Source: Pseudodesulfovibrio portus
Lineage (GTDB): Bacteria > Desulfobacterota > Desulfovibrionia > Desulfovibrionales > Desulfovibrionaceae
Length of the DNA stretch: 64,000 nucleotides
Direction of reading: 5' to 3'
Assembly (NCBI RefSeq): GCF_026000375.1
Contig: NZ_AP026708.1
Span: 3,339,864 to 3,403,863 of the forward strand
The position numbers and the translations under genes were made by a program. The notes below the pieces were generated by a model. The model saw only the letters and a program-made list of their open reading frames with translations. It was not told the DNA's origin and ran no database searches. Positions 58,225 to 64,000 of this stretch are shown here, in pieces; the first letter of the stretch is position 1; the number at the start of each line of letters is the position of its first letter.

Positions 58225-59694
58225 TTATTTCTTCTTGTCAAAGGCTTCCTGGAGCGCGGCTCCGAGCATTCCCATGCCTCCGGTGGAGGCGGCGGCCTGC
58301 TGCTTCTTGGGAGCGAACTGCTTCCAGTCGTCGGCCCCCTGCACGTCGCCGGTGGTCAGGGATATCTTGCGTTCCCCGGCCTTGACCTCTCCGATGAAGA
58401 TTTCCACCGTGTCGCCTGCGTGGAGTTTCTCGAAGGGAGCCGGGTTTTCACTCCGGGCGATGACGGACTTGGGCAGCAGCCCGGTGATGCCGGGTTCCAG
58501 CTGGATGAAGATGCCGAACTGCTCCTGCTTCTCCACGGTGCCAGTGACCTTCTGGCCGGTCTGGTACTTGTCGGCCACGTCCATCCACGGGTCGCCTTCT
58601 GCGTCCTTCATGGACAGGCCGATGCGCCGTTTTTCCGGATCGATGGATTTGATCTTGACCGCCACCTGCTGACCCTCGGATACGAAATCGGCGGGCTTGT
58701 TGACGCGCTGGGTGTAGCTCATCTCCGAGACGTGAACCAGGCCGTCGATGCCGGGCGCGATCTCGACGAACGCGCCGAAATCGGCCAGCCTGACAACCTT
58801 GCCGGTGACCCTGTCGCCTTCGGCAAAGGTGGAGGAGATGGTGTCCCAGGGATCCTGGGCCAGCTCCTTCATGGACAGGGAAATCTTGAGCCGTCCCTTG
58901 TCGTCGCGATCCATTTTGGTGATCTTGGCCTTGACCTTCTGGCCGACGGTCACGGCTTCCTCGGGGTGCCCGATGCGGCCATGGGAAATCTGGGAGATGT
59001 GCACCAGCCCGTCCAGGCCCGGCATGATCTCGACGAACGCGCCGAAACCGGCCAGCCGGGTGACGGTGCCTTCGACCTCGTCGCCAACCTTGGTCTCCTC
59101 GACAAAGGAGGCGGCGGATTCGGCTGCTTCGCGCTCGATGAGCGCCCGCCGGGAAATGACGATGTTGCGGCCCCGCTGTTCCAGCTTGGTGACCAGGAAT
59201 TCCAGGGTCTTGCCCACGTATTCCTCGGGATCTTCCACAAAACGTGCGTCGATCTGGCTGACCGGGCAGAAGGCGCGGCGCTGGAGGATGGACACGTTGA
59301 AGCCGCCCTTGCAGGTGGATTCGACCTTGCCCTCCACGGGCAGTCCGCCGGCCTTGGCCTCTTCGAGCATGGCCAGGCCGCCGATGCCGGAGATGGCCTT
59401 GGACAGCTTGATGCCGCCCGAGTCCCTGCCGACCACGTAGAGTTCAACGGTGTCGCCGTCTTTCACGGAGCAGTTGCCGTCCTCGTCGAGCAGTTCTTCC
59501 TTTTCGACCACGCCGTCCAGCTTGGTGCCGGTGTCCACGAAGACCGTGGTTTCGCCCACCTGGATGACCTTGCCGGAGACCTTGTCGCCGACGTTGAGGT
59601 CATCCCCGCCGCCGTCGCTGTACTGTTCGAACAGTTCGGCAAAGGATTCCTCGCCGCTTTCCACGCCATTGCGTTCCTTGAATTCTTCGGACAC
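58225..59694 (-). CDS. rpsA: S1 RNA-binding protein with five S1 domains (RpsA-like)
   Basis: 489 residues from a GTG at 59694. Five S1 domains start near 35 (VGDKVSGKVIQV), 120 (VEGKVESTCKGGF), 203 (VGDEVEGTVTRLAGFGAFVEI), 290 (EGDRVTGKVVRLADFGAFVEI) and 376 (TGQKVTGTVEKQEQFGIFIQL). Standard S1 has six domains and about 560 residues. The protein should bind mRNA on the ribosome. It may be the main S1 of this organism or a second, shorter S1; only a genome search would tell. ftsY lies 24 bases upstream on the same strand. Confidence 0.85.
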   Translation of the reverse strand: MSEEFKERNGVESGEESFAELFEQYSDGGGDDLNVGDKVSGKVIQVGETTVFVDTGTKLDGVVEKEELLDEDGNCSVKDGDTVELYVVGRDSGGIKLSKAISGIGGLAMLEEAKAGGLPVEGKVESTCKGGFNVSILQRRAFCPVSQIDARFVEDPEEYVGKTLEFLVTKLEQRGRNIVISRRALIEREAAESAASFVEETKVGDEVEGTVTRLAGFGAFVEIMPGLDGLVHISQISHGRIGHPEEAVTVGQKVKAKITKMDRDDKGRLKISLSMKELAQDPWDTISSTFAEGDRVTGKVVRLADFGAFVEIAPGIDGLVHVSEMSYTQRVNKPADFVSEGQQVAVKIKSIDPEKRRIGLSMKDAEGDPWMDVADKYQTGQKVTGTVEKQEQFGIFIQLEPGITGLLPKSVIARSENPAPFEKLHAGDTVEIFIGEVKAGERKISLTTGDVQGADDWKQFAPKKQQAAASTGGMGMLGAALQEAFDKKK

Positions 59695-59718
59695 GATACT
59701 TACCGTTTATTAAAGGGT

Positions 59719-61107
59719 TTATGTGAGCAGGGCCTTGGCGAAGTCCTGGCCGTTGAACGGTCTCAGGTCTTCCATTTTCTCGCCGAGTCCCACAAAGGTG
59801 ATCGGAAGTTTGTTCTGCAGCGTCACGGCCACCACGACGCCGCCTTTGGCAGTGCCGTCCAGCTTGGTCAGGATGATCTCGTCCACGCCCACGGCCTTGT
59901 TGAACAGGGCGGTCTGGGACAGTGCGTTCTGGCCGGTGGTGGCGTCGATGACCAGGATGGAACGGTGGGGAGCGCCTTCATGCTTCTTGCCTACCACACG
60001 CTGGATTTTGGTCAACTCCTCCATGAGGTTGACCTTGGTGTGAAGGCGGCCTGCCGTGTCGATGATAAGCAGGTCGTACCCCTCGCTCTTGGCCTTGTCC
60101 ATGGCCTCGAAAGCCACGGCGGCAGGGTCGCTTCCCTCGGCCTTGGCGAAAAATCCCACGCCGAGCCGGTCCGCCCAAACCTTGAGCTGGTCGATGGCCG
60201 CCGCGCGGAAGGTGTCGCCCGCAGCGATGAGCACCTTGCGGCCCTGCATCTGGGCGCGGTAGGCGAGTTTGGCGATGGTGGTGGTCTTGCCCACGCCGTT
60301 GACGCCGACCATCATCAGCACTTCGGGCGGGTTGACCACTTCGATGCGCGGCGGGACCTTGAAAATTTCTTCCAGCTCGTCGCGCAGGATGTCCTTGAAG
60401 TCGTCCGGGTTGTCGGTCCCGGCCTTCCGGGCGCGTGCCTTGAGGTTTTCCATGAGCTGGGTCGCCGCTTCCATGCCCACATCGGCCATGATCAGGATTT
60501 CCTCAAACTCGTCCCAGAAGTCGTCGTTCAGTGAGGAGTGGGTTGAGAGCAGGGAGTCGATGCGTTTGGTGATTTGTTCCCGGGTCTTGGATATCCCCTC
60601 GGAAAGCTTGAGGAAGAGGCGATCGCGCTCGTCTTCTTCGTCTTCCAGGTCCAGGGCCAGGGCCAAACGGAACTGCAACTCCGATTTGAATTCGACCACG
60701 GCAACGTAGCCCATGTCGTCCAGCCAGGCTTCAAACTTGGCGATGAATTCCTTGGCTTCGCTTTCGGGCGCTCCGAGAGCCTTGAACAGAAAGGCGAGCC
60801 GTTCCCATAGGGCCGGACCTTTTTCATCCACGCCTTCGACGATGAGGTTCAGCCACTCGGAGAGCTTGGGCTCTGCCTGCCTGAGCGACAGGGTCAGGCT
60901 CTGTTGCCATTCCGCCTCGGCCGTCGGCGCGGCATCGGTCCGGGTAACGGGAGCCGTCTCCACAGCGGTCGTTTCGAGGGCAGGGTCCGGTTGCGCGGCG
61001 GTCGGCTCTGCCGTGACGCCTTGCTCCTGCCTGTATTCATCAAGAGCCTGCTGGGCGATGTCTTCCGAGCTGCCCCAGGCCTTTTTCAATCTGCTGAAGA
61101 ATCCCAT
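59719..61107 (-). CDS. ftsY: Signal recognition particle receptor
   Basis: 462 residues. An acidic, variable A domain (about 15-160) is followed by the NG GTPase: helical N part, then [57 protein letters not shown] and [12 protein letters not shown], the SRP GTPase G1-G5 set. FtsY docks SRP-bound ribosomes at the membrane. Upstream lies asnS, divergent, with 150 bases between the two starts. Everything needed for activity is present. Confidence 0.97.
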   Translation of the reverse strand: MGFFSRLKKAWGSSEDIAQQALDEYRQEQGVTAEPTAAQPDPALETTAVETAPVTRTDAAPTAEAEWQQSLTLSLRQAEPKLSEWLNLIVEGVDEKGPALWERLAFLFKALGAPESEAKEFIAKFEAWLDDMGYVAVVEFKSELQFRLALALDLEDEEDERDRLFLKLSEGISKTREQITKRIDSLLSTHSSLNDDFWDEFEEILIMADVGMEAATQLMENLKARARKAGTDNPDDFKDILRDELEEIFKVPPRIEVVNPPEVLMMVGVNGVGKTTTIAKLAYRAQMQGRKVLIAAGDTFRAAAIDQLKVWADRLGVGFFAKAEGSDPAAVAFEAMDKAKSEGYDLLIIDTAGRLHTKVNLMEELTKIQRVVGKKHEGAPHRSILVIDATTGQNALSQTALFNKAVGVDEIILTKLDGTAKGGVVVAVTLQNKLPITFVGLGEKMEDLRPFNGQDFAKALLT

Positions 61108-61261
61108 CTAGGTCCTCATGGATATAGAGAGTTGTTGTTCGGGCGTGTTTAATATCCTACCTGACAACAGGTGGCAACACATGATATCCAGAGTCCCTGG
61201 ATTGCCAATTGACGTCAGAATCGCTATCAGCAGGGAAAAAATTCGCTAAAAGGATGCATTG

Positions 61262-62629
<1,368 letters not shown>

Positions 62630-62646
62630 CTCGAGTATATATCAAT

Positions 62647-62677
62647 AAAAAGGCCCGGCAAAATTGTCGGGCCTTTT
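62647..62677. terminator. Bidirectional terminator, asnS / araC-like gene
   Basis: A-run, nine-bp stem (ggcccggca/tgtcgggcc, one G-T pair), T-run. Serves convergent genes. Confidence 0.9.
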
Positions 62678-62681
62678 GTGT

Positions 62682-63575
62682 TTAGGCCAACGAGATGTAG
62701 ATGCCGGTCAGCAGCTCGTCAGGCGGAGTCGAGTCCGGGTCGTTGAGGTACATTTCAAAGCAGGGGTTGCCGCCGATCTGCCTGCCGCTTCGGGGAAGCC
62801 ATTTGCCCATGAGTTCGGCATAGGTGGCCTCCAGGTTTTCGTAGGGTCCCTTGTGGATGGTCACGGCATACTCGCCGCCGCCCACTGTCTGGATTCCGAT
62901 TTCACCTTCGCCATTGATCGTTTCGTCCACGGTGACGCATGCGTCATAGCGGATCTTGTCCGGTGGCGTGACCTGCGGGTCGTCGTGGCCGACGCCGATA
63001 TACTTGGCACCCATGCGGAGCAGACCCCTCGGCCCGGCCCAGGAACAAAGCTTGCTCCAGGCTTCGCCGCATTCGTTGTAGGGGCCGGTCTTGCGGACAA
63101 AGGCCACTCTCATTGCATCGACTTCTTCTATCCGCACTTCCATGTCAGTCTCCTTTTCCGCCAGGCGGACGCAATCGTGAACCTTGTCCGGCCTGTAGTG
63201 AACCAGTTCAGGGAATCTCTCGGTCAAGGTGTCCCAGTGCCGTTTTCGGTATTTGGACGGAGGGCATCCGAAGTTGTTCTTGAAGGCGCGGCTGAAGGAC
63301 TCCACGGTTTCGTATCCTGCATCGAATGCGGTCGTGGTGACGTTTGCAGCGTTGGCGGCGAGTCGGTGCGCGGCCCGTTCGAGCCGTATGCGCCGGATAT
63401 GCTCGATCACCGTTTCACCCATCATACCTTTGAAGATGCGATGGAAGTGGACGGGGGAGAAAAAGGTCATCTCGGCCAGGGTGTCGGAATCCAGCTCACT
63501 GTCGAGGTGGGACTGGATGTGAAGGAGAACGGAGAGCATCCGTTCCCGATACAGGTTTTCCGTGGTCTTCTTCAT
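62682..63575 (-). CDS. AraC-type regulator with GyrI-like sensor domain
   Basis: 297 residues from the ATG at 63575, with ggagg just ahead. The N-terminal AraC DNA-binding domain (about 10-110) has FSPVHFHRIFKGMMGETV and AFDAGYETVESFSRAFKNNFGCPPSKYR, both helix-turn-helix units. The C-terminal GyrI-like domain (about 145-297: MRVAFVRKTGPYNECGEAWSKL) binds hydrophobic or cationic drugs in relatives such as Rob, BmrR and SbmC. It probably controls a detoxification gene outside the window. The ligand is unknown. Confidence 0.9.
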   Translation of the reverse strand: MKKTTENLYRERMLSVLLHIQSHLDSELDSDTLAEMTFFSPVHFHRIFKGMMGETVIEHIRRIRLERAAHRLAANAANVTTTAFDAGYETVESFSRAFKNNFGCPPSKYRKRHWDTLTERFPELVHYRPDKVHDCVRLAEKETDMEVRIEEVDAMRVAFVRKTGPYNECGEAWSKLCSWAGPRGLLRMGAKYIGVGHDDPQVTPPDKIRYDACVTVDETINGEGEIGIQTVGGGEYAVTIHKGPYENLEATYAELMGKWLPRSGRQIGGNPCFEMYLNDPDSTPPDELLTGIYISLA

Positions 63576-63811
63576 TTGGCCTCCATGGACATGATAGAGG
63601 AATCCGAACCGGGAAAGCTTGATCCATTTCATCATTTTTTTGAAGTCCAACATGGCTTTCGGCGCAGCATTGCGCACCGGAAGATGTCGTCAGCAAGGCC
63701 CATTCCGGTGGTTAAAAACAAAAGGACTAAAATGTCTTGTTTGAAAATACAATTAATACAACTAGTTGAAAAATCGGCGTAGAAAGAATGAAAAAAAATT
63801 TAAAAAACCGC

Positions 63812-63840
63812 TTGACCTCCAATGGCGTTTCACCTAGAAC
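63812..63840 (+). promoter_or_regulatory. Near-consensus promoter 1 (candidate rRNA P1)
   Basis: ttgacc and tagaac, 17-base spacer. An A/T-rich stretch of about 30 bases precedes it, like an UP element. Confidence 0.6.
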
Positions 63841-63951
63841 CTCTTTCGCCGCACGGGGAAGCCCAACGGAATGACCCGGCGGCTTGTTCTTTCTCAAAAA
63901 TAAAGGGTGGTTGGCCGCTTCGAGAATTTTCTCGAAAAATTCAAAAAGTGG

Positions 63952-63980
63952 TTGACGGTTGGTCTAGAAAAATCTAGATT
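63952..63980 (+). promoter_or_regulatory. Near-consensus promoter 2 (candidate rRNA P2)
   Basis: ttgacg and tagatt, 17-base spacer, 140 bases after promoter 1. The window ends 20 bases later, so the transcript lies outside. Confidence 0.6.
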
Positions 63981-64000
63981 TAAATTTCCTGCCTTGCGCA

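Larger units (their letters stand above)
63576..64000. other. A/T-rich intergenic region at the window end
   Basis: 425 bases without a gene. It contains two promoter-like pairs and an inverted repeat ttcgag/ctcgaa (63919-63924 with 63931-63936, six-base loop). It also has several tctaga words (for example 63963-63968 and 63973-63978). The layout suits the upstream region of a strongly expressed RNA operon beyond the window. Confidence 0.6.

Noticed and set aside
61108..61261. A T-box or other riboswitch before asnS
   Set aside because: Only two small hairpins (61159-61172 and 61186-61202); no T-box sequence or specifier loop.

Overview
The window looks like chromosomal DNA of a sulfate-reducing Desulfovibrionaceae bacterium, most likely Pseudodesulfovibrio/Desulfovibrio. 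The grounds are the adh-hdrCBA-flxDCBA block, a D. gigas-type molybdenum aldehyde oxidoreductase with its conserved downstream gene set, a TunR-type oxyanion regulator, and high-GC coding DNA. The organism name is inference.

Layout. 1-7.1 kb: the end of an iron alcohol dehydrogenase, then hdrC-hdrB-hdrA-flxD-flxC-flxB-flxA, the flavin-based NADH dehydrogenase/heterodisulfide reductase tied to ethanol metabolism. 7.1-10.4 kb: a ferritin-like protein, a structured leader, a TrfA-like replication-initiator homologue and nadB. 10.4-23.5 kb: a molybdopterin-binding protein, the aldehyde oxidoreductase mop, then nine tightly packed genes: a multidomain FeS/Rossmann protein, small CxxC protein, methyltransferase, C_GCAxxG_C_C protein, radical SAM enzyme, AMP-forming ligase, XdhC-like protein, MobA-like/HD fusion and histidine phosphatase. 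Several of these overlap at ATGA junctions. 23.5-27.6 kb, minus strand: an oxyanion ABC transporter (modC-modA-modB order) with a DUF364 protein, divergent from tunR. TunR is built on a XerC/D fold that has lost its nucleophile and both histidines. 27.6-28.6 kb: an array of seven hairpins, a YaiI/YqxD protein and tRNA-Pro(CGG).

28.8-36.1 kb: the chemotaxis operon cheB-HEAT-cheR-cheY-cheA, whose CheA has two intact and one degenerate Hpt domain. 36.1-46.3 kb: an unknown membrane protein, cpoB/ybgF, dprA, a UPF0016 protein, two HDOD/HD-GYP-associated signalling genes, a chemoreceptor, a receiver-GGDDF protein, a Xer recombinase and a cyclophilin. 46.4-57.2 kb, minus strand: a compact run of an ornithine-cyclodeaminase-like gene, an EamA transporter, addA, addB, a PPC-domain gene, lhgO and a flavin monooxygenase-like gene. 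57.3-63.6 kb: an RluA-type pseudouridine synthase, an S1-domain protein, ftsY, asnS and an AraC/GyrI-type regulator. The last 200 bases carry two near-consensus promoters with 17-base spacers, suggesting a strongly expressed operon, possibly rRNA, just beyond the edge.

How the genes fit together. Adh makes acetaldehyde and NADH. Flx-Hdr would re-oxidise NADH and pass electrons to ferredoxin and a disulfide carrier. Mop would oxidise the aldehyde. The genes behind mop look like a cofactor-maturation or tailoring set for molybdenum hydroxylases, and the transporter/TunR pair supplies and senses molybdate or tungstate. The 10.7-23.5 kb locus is the best candidate here for an undescribed biochemical system.
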